Assembly: GCA_029226975.1 (NCBI GenBank)
Contig: JAQXZB010000041.1
Span: 1-64,000, forward strand
Direction of reading: 5' to 3'
Source: Clostridiales bacterium
GTDB taxonomy: Bacteria > Bacillota > Clostridia > UBA1381
DNA: 64,000 nucleotides
In this document: positions 16,927-25,426 of the stretch, piece by piece
Position numbering within the stretch: the first letter of the stretch is position 1
Layout of the letters: each line of letters opens with the position of its first letter
The notes under the pieces: generated by a model
Seen by the model: the letters and a program-made list of their open reading frames with translations, nothing else
The model's database searches: none
What the model was told of the DNA's origin: nothing
Position numbers and translations under genes: made by a program

Positions 16927-17748
16927 ATGAAAAAAAGTAATATTGCAAGCTTTGTTGCGGGAGCTGTGTTGTTCGGAACAGCCGGTGCGTTGGCGGGGCA
17001 GTATATTGCCTATCAAAACTCGTTTCCGGTTAAGCTCAACGGAGAAAATATTTCAATGGAGGGCTATAATATTGACGGAAGTACATATTTTAAGCTAAGG
17101 GACATAGCTGATGCTGTGGGTGGCTTCAGCGTGGATTTTCATAATGATACAATAGAGCTTGCAAAGGACGGATATGTTTATGATACAACCTCAGCAAAAA
17201 CGGAAAATCAGGGGGAAGCGGAGCTGACTTACGATGAGGCGGTGGCAATAGCCGAGGCATATTACAGACAAATGGAGAAAGAACAAGACCCCGATAATGA
17301 ATGTGATGATTACGACAGCTTTATAGTCGAAGAATGCGGAACAGGCAAGTATTACAGGGTGTTGGCAATGTATGGGAAAAACTTTATGGCGGATTACAGC
17401 GCATTTTTCGTTTCAAAAGCAGACAGAGCGGTAGTAGAGATGAACGGTGATGTAGTACGGGATGTAATCATAGGAGAATGGCAATGCTATGACGATATGG
17501 AAGAACATTCTGTTACCGTTCGCTTTGAGCCTGACGGGAAATTTTACTGTGAGACATGGCGTGTAAAGGGACAAGGTACTTATACGGTGACCGATAAAGG
17601 CGATATTGAAGTAAAGTATGATGTTTACTTCCAGGGTGCGGGCAGCAGTGAGTATGAATTTTATTATTCAACAAATGAAACATATCAGATGAGCAGAGAT
17701 GAGCTTATAAGGAATGACGGAAAGATTTTCGGTCAGCCTAAAGGATAA
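16927..17748 (+). CDS. Secreted or anchored protein with copper-amine-oxidase-like stalk domain
   Basis: This 273-residue protein has an N-terminal signal or anchor segment (about 6-28, SFVAGAVLFGTAGALAG), then a stalk-type domain of the copper amine oxidase N-terminal family (VKLNGENISMEGY and YFKLRDIADAVGGF). A central acidic region and a lipocalin-like C-terminal sheet (GEWQCYD, FEPDGKFYCETW) follow. It presumably works outside the membrane. It is flanked on both sides by copies of a terminator-leader repeat, which suggests it was inserted between ackA and the EF-G-like gene. The function is unknown. Confidence 0.7.
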   Translation: MKKSNIASFVAGAVLFGTAGALAGQYIAYQNSFPVKLNGENISMEGYNIDGSTYFKLRDIADAVGGFSVDFHNDTIELAKDGYVYDTTSAKTENQGEAELTYDEAVAIAEAYYRQMEKEQDPDNECDDYDSFIVEECGTGKYYRVLAMYGKNFMADYSAFFVSKADRAVVEMNGDVVRDVIIGEWQCYDDMEEHSVTVRFEPDGKFYCETWRVKGQGTYTVTDKGDIEVKYDVYFQGAGSSEYEFYYSTNETYQMSRDELIRNDGKIFGQPKG

Positions 17749-17784
17749 GCCTAATATATTTTACTATATAATATATTTTTTGTG

Positions 17785-17879
17785 AATAATGCATAAAAAT
17801 CGGCTGTTAATTTTTTGCGGTTTAACAGCTGATTTTTTTGTTTCTTCCCTAAGAATTGGGGGTATATATATAGTATCAG
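17785..17879. repeat. Duplicated terminator-leader unit, copy 2, with terminator
   Basis: This is the second copy of the 16798-16890 unit. Its terminator is at 17795-17839 (GGCTGTTAA with TTAACAGCT, then a T-run). Stem bases differ from copy 1 but stay paired, with one G-T pair. Confidence 0.85.
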
Positions 17880-17907
17880 AATATTTGTCCGAAAGGGAGG
17901 AAATAAA

Positions 17908-19968
17908 ATGGGCTATACAATGGAAGATATAAGGAATATTGCCGTAATGGGGCACGGTAAATGCGGTAAAACCACACTGACGGAGGTAATGCTCTATAAT
18001 GCCGGTGCGATAGACCGTATAGGAAACGTGAAGGACGGCAATACCGTATCCGATTATGATCAGGAGGAAATTAAAAGAGGTTTTTCGGTATCCACATCAG
18101 TTGAAACGGTGGAGTGGAAAAACATGAAATATAATATAATAGACACTCCGGGATTTTTCGATTTTGTGGGCGGAGTAAAGGAAGGAATAAGAGCGGCGGA
18201 TTCGGCGCTTATTGTGCTGAGCGGAAGAAGCGGCGTATCGGTAGGTACGGAGCAGGTGTTTAAGTACGCAAAGTCAAAGGGAATACCCACAATGTTCTTT
18301 GTAAATAAAATTGATGATGAAAGGGCTGATTACCAAAAAACTCTTGAAGAAATGAAGGTGGCTTTCGGTAAGTCGGTAACGCCGTTTGTTTATCCGATAA
18401 AGGAGGGCGATGGCTTTGGCGGCTTTGTGGATATTATAGATATGACCGCAAGACGCTATAACGGTCAGTACAGAGAGGAAATTCCGGTGCCGGAGGGTAT
18501 GGCGGAAACGGTTGCGCCGCTTCGTGAGATGATTATGGAGGCGGTTGCCGAAACCGACGAGGAGCTTATGATAAAGTACTTTAACGGTGAGGACTTTACC
18601 TTTGACGAGATTAAACAGGCTATAAGAAAGGGTATTAAGGAGGGCAGCATATATCCCGTATACTGCGGAAGCGGACAGGATAATATCGGTGTAAGAAGCC
18701 TTATGGACGGTATAGGCAAATATCTGCCCGCACCCTCGGAGATAGAGGAAATTGCAAGAAACGCAAAAACCGCAGAACCGGTGGAAATAGTTCAGCAGGA
18801 GGGTGAAACCACAGCTGCCATAGTGTTTAAAACCATAGCAGACCCGTATGTGGGAAAGCTGTCGCTGTTTAGAGTTTATTCCGGCGAAATAAAGGCGGAT
18901 TCACAGCTTTGCAACCCCAATAAGGGCATAATGGAAAAGATAGGCAAGGTATATACTCTTTGCGGCAAGAAGCAGAATGAGGCAAAGAGCATAAAAGCCG
19001 GAGATATAGGCTGTGTTGCCAAGCTTGAGGGAACAAAAACAGGTGATACCCTCTGTGAAAAGGGAAAGGATATAATACTTACGGGAATAGAATTTCCTGC
19101 GCCGGTGCTTTCAATGGCGGTGCGTCCTCAGGCAAAGGGTGACGAGGAAAAGATTGTTGCCGGTCTTTCAAAGCTTATGGATGAGGATCCGACCTTTAAT
19201 ATAAGCAATGACCCCGAAACCAAGCAGACGCTTATTAACGGTCAGGGCGAACAACATATTGATGTAATTATCAGCAAATTAAAGAGCAAATACGGTATAA
19301 ACGTTATTTTGGAGGAGCCTATAGTGCCCTACAGAGAAACCATACTGGGAAGTGCCACCGTTGAGGGAAAGCACAAGAAGCAGTCCGGCGGACACGGACA
19401 GTACGGTCATGTAAAAATTAAGTTCGAGCCGGGCATGACGGAGGAGCTTATTTTCGAGGAAGAGGTATTCGGAGGAAGTGTGCCTAAAAACTACTTCCCG
19501 GCAGTTGAAAAGGGCTTGCAGGAATCGTGCCGCAAGGGCGTTTTGGCAGGCTATCCCATGGTTAATGTAAAGGCAACGCTGTTAGACGGCTCATATCACC
19601 CGGTGGATTCCTCGGAAATGGCGTTTAAAACCGCAGCGTCAATTGCATATAAGGAAGGTATAACCAAGGCAAATCCGGTGCTTCTGGAGCCTATAGGCTA
19701 CCTTAAGGTTTATGTGCCTGAAAAGATAATGGGCGACGTAATAGGCGATATAAATAAACGGCGCGGTCAGATTATGGGAATGGGAGAAAGCGGCGAAGAG
19801 GGACTTAACCTTGTCGAAGCAGAGGTTCCCATGTCGGAAATGTTCAAGTATGCTACGGATCTGCGTTCCATGAGTCAGGGCAGGGGTAAGTTCGTGTTTG
19901 AATTTGTAAGATATTCCCAGGCACCTGCCAACATTGCGCAGAAAATAATTGATGCCGCAAAAGCGTGA
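17908..19968 (+). CDS. Elongation factor G-like GTPase (EF-G2 group)
   Basis: This 686-residue translation-factor GTPase has G1 GHGKCGKTTL (about 13-22), G3 DTPGFFDF and G4 NKID. EF-G domains II to V follow, including the domain IV motif GGHGQYGHVKIKFEPG. The G1 loop differs from canonical EF-G (AHIDAGKTT), which places it in the EF-G-like paralogue group rather than the main translocase. Such paralogues may act in recycling or stress translation. The start at 17908 has AAAGGGAGG upstream. Confidence 0.88.
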   Translation: MGYTMEDIRNIAVMGHGKCGKTTLTEVMLYNAGAIDRIGNVKDGNTVSDYDQEEIKRGFSVSTSVETVEWKNMKYNIIDTPGFFDFVGGVKEGIRAADSALIVLSGRSGVSVGTEQVFKYAKSKGIPTMFFVNKIDDERADYQKTLEEMKVAFGKSVTPFVYPIKEGDGFGGFVDIIDMTARRYNGQYREEIPVPEGMAETVAPLREMIMEAVAETDEELMIKYFNGEDFTFDEIKQAIRKGIKEGSIYPVYCGSGQDNIGVRSLMDGIGKYLPAPSEIEEIARNAKTAEPVEIVQQEGETTAAIVFKTIADPYVGKLSLFRVYSGEIKADSQLCNPNKGIMEKIGKVYTLCGKKQNEAKSIKAGDIGCVAKLEGTKTGDTLCEKGKDIILTGIEFPAPVLSMAVRPQAKGDEEKIVAGLSKLMDEDPTFNISNDPETKQTLINGQGEQHIDVIISKLKSKYGINVILEEPIVPYRETILGSATVEGKHKKQSGGHGQYGHVKIKFEPGMTEELIFEEEVFGGSVPKNYFPAVEKGLQESCRKGVLAGYPMVNVKATLLDGSYHPVDSSEMAFKTAASIAYKEGITKANPVLLEPIGYLKVYVPEKIMGDVIGDINKRRGQIMGMGESGEEGLNLVEAEVPMSEMFKYATDLRSMSQGRGKFVFEFVRYSQAPANIAQKIIDAAKA

Positions 19969-20103
19969 AAATGGCTTATATCCTTGCTTTATGGACGAAG
20001 TTTGGGCAAAATAGCTAAAGAATAAGTTATTTTTTGTGTATTATACTTCTAACAATTTTGGGAAAAATGTGTTATTATATTATCGTAGAAAGTTGTAATG
20101 CCG

Positions 20104-20150
20104 AATGTGAAAATTCTTCACATTTTAGGAAATGACGGGACAAAATCCCG
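20104..20150 (+). other. Leader with two short hairpins before the ABC ATPase
   Basis: AATGTGAA/TTCACATT (20104-20124) and CGGGA/TCCCG (20136-20150) form consecutive stem-loops in the untranslated leader. The first has a short T tail. They may stabilise or attenuate the message. Confidence 0.4.
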
Positions 20151-20190
20151 CAAAGAATTAAAAATTAACCATGAGAGGGGAAATAAAAAA

Positions 20191-21300
20191 ATGGCAGATT
20201 TACAATTAAAACACGTTTATAAGAGGTATCCGAACGGTTTCGTCGGAGCAAGTGATATTTGTTTGGACATTGCGGATAAGGAATTTATCATTCTGGTAGG
20301 TCCTTCCGGATGCGGTAAGTCCACCACCTTGAGAATGATTGCAGGTCTTGAGGAAATCTCAGAGGGTGAGCTTTACATAGGCGGAAAGCTCATGAACGAC
20401 GTTGCTCCCAAGGACAGAGATATCGCAATGGTATTCCAGAACTACGCGCTGTATCCTCATATGACCGTGTATGATAACATGGCATTTGCCTTAAAGCTCA
20501 GAAAGACTCCCAAGGATGAGATTAAGAAGAGAGTAACCGAAGCGGCTAAGATTCTTGAGATTGAGCACCTGCTTGACAGAAAGCCGAAGGCTTTGTCGGG
20601 CGGTCAGAGACAGAGAGTTGCTATGGGTCGTGCTATCGTTCGTAGTCCTAAGGTATTCCTGATGGATGAGCCTCTTTCAAACCTGGATGCGAAGCTGAGA
20701 GTTGCCATGAGAACAGAGATTAAGAAGCTGCATAACAGGCTGCAGACAACATTTATCTATGTAACACATGACCAGACAGAGGCTATGACAATGGGTACGC
20801 GTATCGTTGTTATGAAGGACGGTATCATTCAGCAGGTAGACACACCGACTAATCTGTACTCCAATCCTTGTAACGTATTCGTTGCCGGATTTATTGGTTC
20901 ACCGCAGATGAACTTTGTTGACGCAAAGCTCACAGGCACACCGGACGAGGTATATGCAGAGTTTGGCGATAACAGAATCAGAATCCCCGAGGGCAAGGTA
21001 ACTCCGGAGCTTAAGAATTACATTGGCAAGGAAGTTATTCTCGGTATCAGACCTGAGGATGTTCACGATGACGAAGCATTTATTGCAGCTAAGCCGGAAG
21101 CAGTCTGCAGCGCATATGTAGACGTAACGGAAATGCTCGGTGCTGAAACCTATCTGTATCTGACAATTGCCGGAACAAACTTCACGGCAAGAGTTAATCA
21201 GAGATCAACCGCAAAGATTAACGATACAATCAAGGTTGCATTCGAGACAAACAAGCTTCACATCTTTGATAAGGAAACAGAGCTTGCAATCGTAAACTGA
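20191..21300 (+). CDS. Sugar ABC transporter ATP-binding protein (MsmX/UgpC type)
   Basis: This 369-residue ATPase of the CUT1 family has Walker [10 protein letters not shown], the signature [14 protein letters not shown], Walker [13 protein letters not shown], the switch His in THDQTEA, and a C-terminal TOBE-type regulatory domain. No permease or binding-protein genes are nearby, so it is probably a shared energiser for several sugar uptake systems, as MsmX is in Bacillus. ATG 20191 follows GAGAGGGG. The longer frame to 20098 runs through leader hairpins and is not favoured. Confidence 0.92.
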   Translation: MADLQLKHVYKRYPNGFVGASDICLDIADKEFIILVGPSGCGKSTTLRMIAGLEEISEGELYIGGKLMNDVAPKDRDIAMVFQNYALYPHMTVYDNMAFALKLRKTPKDEIKKRVTEAAKILEIEHLLDRKPKALSGGQRQRVAMGRAIVRSPKVFLMDEPLSNLDAKLRVAMRTEIKKLHNRLQTTFIYVTHDQTEAMTMGTRIVVMKDGIIQQVDTPTNLYSNPCNVFVAGFIGSPQMNFVDAKLTGTPDEVYAEFGDNRIRIPEGKVTPELKNYIGKEVILGIRPEDVHDDEAFIAAKPEAVCSAYVDVTEMLGAETYLYLTIAGTNFTARVNQRSTAKINDTIKVAFETNKLHIFDKETELAIVN

Positions 21301-21316
21301 TTATGCAAAATAATAT

Positions 21317-21345
21317 CCCCGGAGCTTGCTCCGGGGAGTTTTTTT
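21317..21345 (+). terminator. Intrinsic terminator of the ABC ATPase gene
   Basis: The 9-bp stem CCCCGGAGC/GCTCCGGGG with a TT loop is followed by a T-run. Confidence 0.93.
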
Positions 21346-21517
21346 GCATAAAGGTCAAAAAATTTTTAAGAGTTTGACTGTTAAATGACTGCCACAACTA
21401 CCTATAAGCACCGATAAATTATAAGAAAATTTTGAAAAATAACGGTCATTTCTTCACAAAAACAGCTCATAAACAGCAAAAAACATAGGTTTTAAGCCAT
21501 TTATGAGCCTTGTGTGC

Positions 21518-21607
21518 TGGAAGAAGGGATGGGATTCGAACCCACGAATGACTTTCGCCATTACAGCATTTCCAATGCTGCGCCTTCAGCCTCTCGGCCA
21601 CCCCTCC
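21518..21607 (-). tRNA. tRNA-Ser (GGA)
   Basis: On minus, the sequence begins GGAGGGGTGGCCGAGAGGC and folds as a class II tRNA. The anticodon loop TTGGAAA (anticodon GGA) closes on a CAGCA/TGCTG stem, with a long variable arm and the T-loop TTCGAAT. CCA is encoded. The acceptor stem pairs fully, with G1-T72 and G4-T69 wobbles, and the base before CCA is T rather than the usual G73 of serine tRNAs. From the terminator at 21345 to the lipoprotein end at 21756 nothing else is seen. Confidence 0.93.
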
Positions 21608-21755
21608 GTATTCGTTGTGTCAACTTTTATAATTATACCACATATAATAGAATTTGTCAATATTTTTTTATAAATTACTGTAAAAATTTATTTATTTATT
21701 CAATACATTATAAACCCCCGGATAAGTGCCGGGGGTAGGGAGTAATTGTTCGATT

Positions 21756-22469
21756 TTAATTGCTGCTTTCCGTAGACTGCGGGGATTGGGAAGCATTGGT
21801 TATTCCTGCCGAAATATTATCCGGGTCAAGACCCAAATCCTTCAATTTCGCTTCCGTTTCCTTTATTTCCTTGGATAATGAAGATCCGTAGGTTTCTTTT
21901 ATATTTTCCCATTTAAGCTGAGCTGAGTTATACTTCTCATCTTCAATATCATATCCAAAGGAATATAAATCACTTTCAAATTGATCTCGCATACGGGCAA
22001 TTGCTCCGTCCTCTATATTCATGTCGACTACCTTGACGGTATACGTTTCTTCCTCTGAGCTGGTGTCTATGTAGCCTAAATATTCATCAAAAACGTAGGT
22101 TTCACCTTGACTTAGAGCTCTGTCACATTCAATGCTGCCGGAGGAAACCACCTTGCCCGATGAATTAAGAATTTCCAGTTCTAAGGTTACGTTGCTTTCT
22201 TCAAAATCGTCATTGTTGTTTGTTATTTTCCCCGAAACATAAGATGATGAACCTTGCGCACGAGCCGACAGCTCGGAAACACCGATAGGCTTTGAGGTTT
22301 CCGACAAATTCTTGGTGTTGATTTTTGAGGTCTTTTTCGCCGGTTCGGTTGCTGCCGATGTGGCGGCGGGCTCGGCTGTATCGCTGTTTAGAACAGGTTG
22401 ATTGCAGCTTGCGAGGGTACTTATCAGCATGGCTGATAAAACGGCGATTGCTAAAATTTTCTTTTTCAT
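21756..22469 (-). CDS. Lipoprotein with FxLYD-like beta domain
   Basis: This 237-residue lipoprotein has signal peptide MKKKILAIAVLSAMLIST and lipobox LASC, with lipidation at C22. A Thr/Ala linker and a beta domain (SKPIGVSELSARA, LELEILNSSGKVVSSG) follow. The same layout appears in the extracellular end of the kinase encoded just upstream on the same strand. The C-terminal region is helical and charged. The start at 22469 has AAGGAG upstream. A terminator separates it from the kinase gene, so it is likely transcribed on its own. Confidence 0.82.
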   Translation of the reverse strand: MKKKILAIAVLSAMLISTLASCNQPVLNSDTAEPAATSAATEPAKKTSKINTKNLSETSKPIGVSELSARAQGSSSYVSGKITNNNDDFEESNVTLELEILNSSGKVVSSGSIECDRALSQGETYVFDEYLGYIDTSSEEETYTVKVVDMNIEDGAIARMRDQFESDLYSFGYDIEDEKYNSAQLKWENIKETYGSSLSKEIKETEAKLKDLGLDPDNISAGITNASQSPQSTESSN

Positions 22470-22548
22470 GTTTTTTTGCTCCTTTTCTTTTTTCGTTATT
22501 TTTTGTAAACATTCCTTATGACGCAGAAAAATGCTTATCACAGCGTAT

Positions 22549-22585
22549 AAAAAAATCTACGCTTTTATTATAGCGCAGATTTTTG
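22549..22585 (-). terminator. Intrinsic terminator downstream of the kinase
   Basis: On minus, AAAATCTGCGCT pairs with AGCGTAGATTTT around a short A/T loop and is followed by T residues. It ends the kinase message before the lipoprotein gene. Confidence 0.75.
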
Positions 22586-22612
22586 ATTATGTACTGTGCC
22601 GGGAGCACGATT

Positions 22613-23794
22613 TTATCTCAGTTTTACTTCGGACAGACGTATGGTGCTCAAAGTTCCGCTTGCATATGAATAGCTTCCGTCCTTTTGGATATGCGCGTAA
22701 ATTGTTCCGTCGCTTACGTTTGAACTGCCTGCGGAAAAGCTGCCGTAAACATCCGCATATCCCAGAGTTATTCCGCTGCTGTCCAAAAGCTCGAATGTCA
22801 AGGTTACATATGTATATTCCGAAAAGCCTTGATTATCCGTAAGCTTTACATATACACGCAAGAACGGATCATCTTCCTCAAGTCTGAGAGAGGATATGCC
22901 TACCGGTGTGGAAGTATCGTTAAACTCGCCGTATGATATGCTTACGGGAGTTGGTGGGGAAGCGTTGCCTGTGTCAGTGCTTTTCCCCAATAAAAATCCC
23001 AAGGCCGCCGCGGCTGATATAATTAAAACTGCGACTGCGAAAATCAGACCGAGAACTTTTTTGGGGAAATAACTGCTTTGGGCAGCGGCTGAGTGCGGAG
23101 CTTGTACATTTGCAGTCTCGGAATTTCCGTCAAGTGCTCGATACAACTCGGCAACGGAGCCATAACGTTCATCGGGGGAAAGCTTTGTACATTTTTCAAT
23201 AATCGGCTTAAGCAAGCCGTTATAGCCTGCAAGCTCCTTTAGAGGTCTGCCGTTTGTGAGCAGTTCAAACATCATTGCACCTACCGAATATATATCCGAG
23301 CGTTCGTCTGTCTGGGCAAAGCCGTACTGCTCCGGGGGAGCGTAGCCCTCCGTTCCGATACAATGGGTATCCTTTCGTCTGTACTCCTTATGAGTTCGGG
23401 CTATGTCGAAATCAATAAGCTTAATTATCCCGTCATCGGTAAGCATCACGTTTGACGGCTTTATATCCCTGTGAATTATACCGTTTTTGTGAAGCTCGGC
23501 AAGCCCCTCGCAAAGCTGAAGCGTCCATTCCTTAACCTCATATTCCGCGGCGCATCTGTTAAGTGCGGAGAGCGAAATTCCCGAAACATACTCCAGTATA
23601 ACCGTATCACTGTATACTTCATGGATTTTTACAATGTGCGGATTTTGTATGCCCTTGGCATTTTCGTATGCGTCGGCTTGTCCCTGCTTTAGTTTTTTCA
23701 TAATGTAAATGCGTCTGTCTTCTGTGTTTGTTACCAAAAACACATCGGAGTTTACTGTTGACGCAATAGTTTCCAATATTCTGTATTTTTCCAT
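22613..23794 (-). CDS. Receptor-type Ser/Thr protein kinase with FxLYD-like outer domain
   Basis: This 393-residue protein has a Hanks-type kinase domain (about 1-222): catalytic loop HRDIKPSN (H109-N116), metal site DFD (128-130, where DFG is usual) and GTEGYAPPEQYG in the activation segment. The usual glycine-rich loop is weak (ETIASTVNSD), and the ATP lysine is K33 or K34 (YIMKKL). One membrane helix (about 247-270) leads to an outer beta domain (STPVGISSLRL, LTFELLDSSG). It resembles the nearby lipoprotein, so the two may recognise related signals. A divergent HTH protein lies upstream. Confidence 0.85.
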   Translation of the reverse strand: MEKYRILETIASTVNSDVFLVTNTEDRRIYIMKKLKQGQADAYENAKGIQNPHIVKIHEVYSDTVILEYVSGISLSALNRCAAEYEVKEWTLQLCEGLAELHKNGIIHRDIKPSNVMLTDDGIIKLIDFDIARTHKEYRRKDTHCIGTEGYAPPEQYGFAQTDERSDIYSVGAMMFELLTNGRPLKELAGYNGLLKPIIEKCTKLSPDERYGSVAELYRALDGNSETANVQAPHSAAAQSSYFPKKVLGLIFAVAVLIISAAAALGFLLGKSTDTGNASPPTPVSISYGEFNDTSTPVGISSLRLEEDDPFLRVYVKLTDNQGFSEYTYVTLTFELLDSSGITLGYADVYGSFSAGSSNVSDGTIYAHIQKDGSYSYASGTLSTIRLSEVKLR

Positions 23795-23862
23795 TTTTCC
23801 CCAAACCCTTTCTTTTAAAGATTATACCATATAAATGTCATTTATGCAAGAATGATTTTTTG

Positions 23863-23891
23863 TTGATTTTATTTTGCATATATGCTATAAT
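23863..23891 (+). promoter_or_regulatory. Promoter of the HTH protein gene
   Basis: TTGATT (23863-23868), a 17-bp spacer and TATAAT (23886-23891) face right in the divergent region. Confidence 0.75.
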
Positions 23892-23924
23892 ATTAGCATT
23901 AAAAGGAAATGAGAGGATATAGCA

Positions 23925-24344
23925 ATGAAAACTACCGCAGAGCTTGTAAATGAAATAAAAACAGTGCCGAGTCTTAAGGATTTTTTTGAGGATAATTCAC
24001 AGGAAATGACAGACCCGAAGCTTAAAGCTTGTCTTGACGAGCTGCTCAAAGAAAAGTCAATGACGCGGGCGGAAGCAATACGCGGCGGGGATTTGAGCGC
24101 GGATTATGCCTATCAGATTTTTTCTGGACGAAAAAATCCCACAAGGGACAAGCTGATAAGGCTTGCAGTGGGAATGAAGTTAAATCTTGAGGAAACGTCA
24201 AGGCTTTTTAAAATTGCCGGCGTGGGAGAGCTGTACCCGCGTTCACGCCGGGATGCGGTTATCATGTTTTGTATAGAACGTCAAGTGCCGGTGATGAATA
24301 TCGATGAGCTTTTGTATGAGCTTGGAATGTATACGCTTGCATAA
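23925..24344 (+). CDS. HTH (XRE-like) protein next to the Ser/Thr kinase
   Basis: This 139-residue protein has an XRE-like helix-turn-helix core (LKEKSMTRAEAIRGGDLSAD, then YQIFSGRKNPTRDKLIRLA, about 40-85). A helical tail follows (SRLFKIAGVGELYPRSRRD, then IMFCIERQVPVMNIDELLYELG). The tail matches the C-terminal part of the macro-domain pseudogene at 134-897. It is divergently transcribed from the kinase, so it may be a kinase substrate or a regulator of it. No catalytic motif is visible. Confidence 0.72.
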   Translation: MKTTAELVNEIKTVPSLKDFFEDNSQEMTDPKLKACLDELLKEKSMTRAEAIRGGDLSADYAYQIFSGRKNPTRDKLIRLAVGMKLNLEETSRLFKIAGVGELYPRSRRDAVIMFCIERQVPVMNIDELLYELGMYTLA

Positions 24345-24378
24345 AAAGCGGGACGTGTTTTACACGCCCCTGCGTTTT
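24345..24378. terminator. Bidirectional terminator
   Basis: GGGACGTGT pairs with ACACGCCCC (one mismatch) between the converging HTH and phosphotransferase genes, with T and A runs on the two sides. Confidence 0.7.
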
Positions 24379-25426
24379 AATCTGTGGTATGCAGATTGAA
24401 AATCTGTTCCATTTCGCTCACAAGCTTAAGCTGTGTTCTGCACCGAACGAGATTGTGTTCGGGATATTTTGTTTTAAAATATGTATCGCCTGACAGAAAA
24501 TCGGTAAGAAATCTCATGCCGCATTCAATGGTCATTAAATATGCGCTGTAGGGCATAAGCTCCTCTTCCGCGGGCGTAACCGCACTGCCCATGGCGCGGA
24601 TAAATCCGTTTTTGTAGGCATTATAGAGCGAAATATCGAAATGCACCTTTTCGGTGTCCGGCTCGTCCTCCTCGGCGGTGGACGCACCGAAGCGAATGGA
24701 ATCGCCGAAATCATAGAGCATCGAGCCGGGCATTACCGTATCAAGGTCGATAATTGCCCGCGCCTTGCCGGTGTCCGGGTTCATGAGTATGTTATTTAGC
24801 TTGGTATCGTTATGGGTTACGCGCAGAGGTATGCTTCCGTCCTTTATCCCGTCGGTTATCAGTGAAAGGCTGTTCTTCCTCTGTATGATAAATTCGGCTT
24901 CCTTTTTACAGTCCTTTAATCTGCCGCATTTATCCTCGTTATACGCCGCCATAAAGTCATTGAAACGCTTGGGCGTGTTATGGAAGTCGGGTATGGTTTC
25001 ATATAATGATGAAGCGTCAAAGTCTGACAGATGCTTTTGAAAGCAGCCGAACGCATAGCCGGACTCCTCAAAAATCTCGGCACTTTCCGATTGCTGATAG
25101 GTTACGGAATTTTCGATAAATGTGTACATTCTGAAATATTTGCCGTTCGCTTCCGTAAAAGCTCTGCCGTCTTGGGTCTTTATTACCTCAAGGGTAGTAA
25201 CGTTTTTGCTTACAAGAAAGTTCGTTACATGAATGATATTTTCCATAAGCTTTTCAACATCGGGAAAAACCTTTGTATTTATTTGCTGAAGAATGTATTT
25301 TTTATTCTTTGTTTCCACAAGAAAGGTGCCGTTTATATGCCCCTCGCCGTAGGGGGATACGGACATAATTGCTTCGCGGTCAAGAAATTCATCAAGAATA
25401 TTTTCAAATTCAATCGTACAATCCAT
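24377..25426 (-). CDS. Phosphotransferase, NahK-like sugar 1-kinase
   Basis: This 349-residue aminoglycoside-phosphotransferase-fold kinase has a nucleotide loop region GEGHINGTFLV and the lysine strand YILQQIN. The catalytic loop is VTHNDTKLNNILMN, and the metal motif is AIIDLDTVMPGSMLYDFGD. The features match N-acetylhexosamine 1-kinases, which make GlcNAc- or GalNAc-1-phosphate. The nucleotidyltransferase gene lies immediately upstream and overlaps it by 17 bp, which supports a sugar-salvage role. Aminoglycoside resistance is unlikely. The substrate identity is inference. Confidence 0.82.
   Translation of the reverse strand: MDCTIEFENILDEFLDREAIMSVSPYGEGHINGTFLVETKNKKYILQQINTKVFPDVEKLMENIIHVTNFLVSKNVTTLEVIKTQDGRAFTEANGKYFRMYTFIENSVTYQQSESAEIFEESGYAFGCFQKHLSDFDASSLYETIPDFHNTPKRFNDFMAAYNEDKCGRLKDCKKEAEFIIQRKNSLSLITDGIKDGSIPLRVTHNDTKLNNILMNPDTGKARAIIDLDTVMPGSMLYDFGDSIRFGASTAEEDEPDTEKVHFDISLYNAYKNGFIRAMGSAVTPAEEELMPYSAYLMTIECGMRFLTDFLSGDTYFKTKYPEHNLVRCRTQLKLVSEMEQIFNLHTTD

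Noticed and set aside
24377-25426. Aminoglycoside resistance phosphotransferase
   Set aside because: The loop motifs and the overlapping sugar nucleotidyltransferase point to a sugar 1-kinase.
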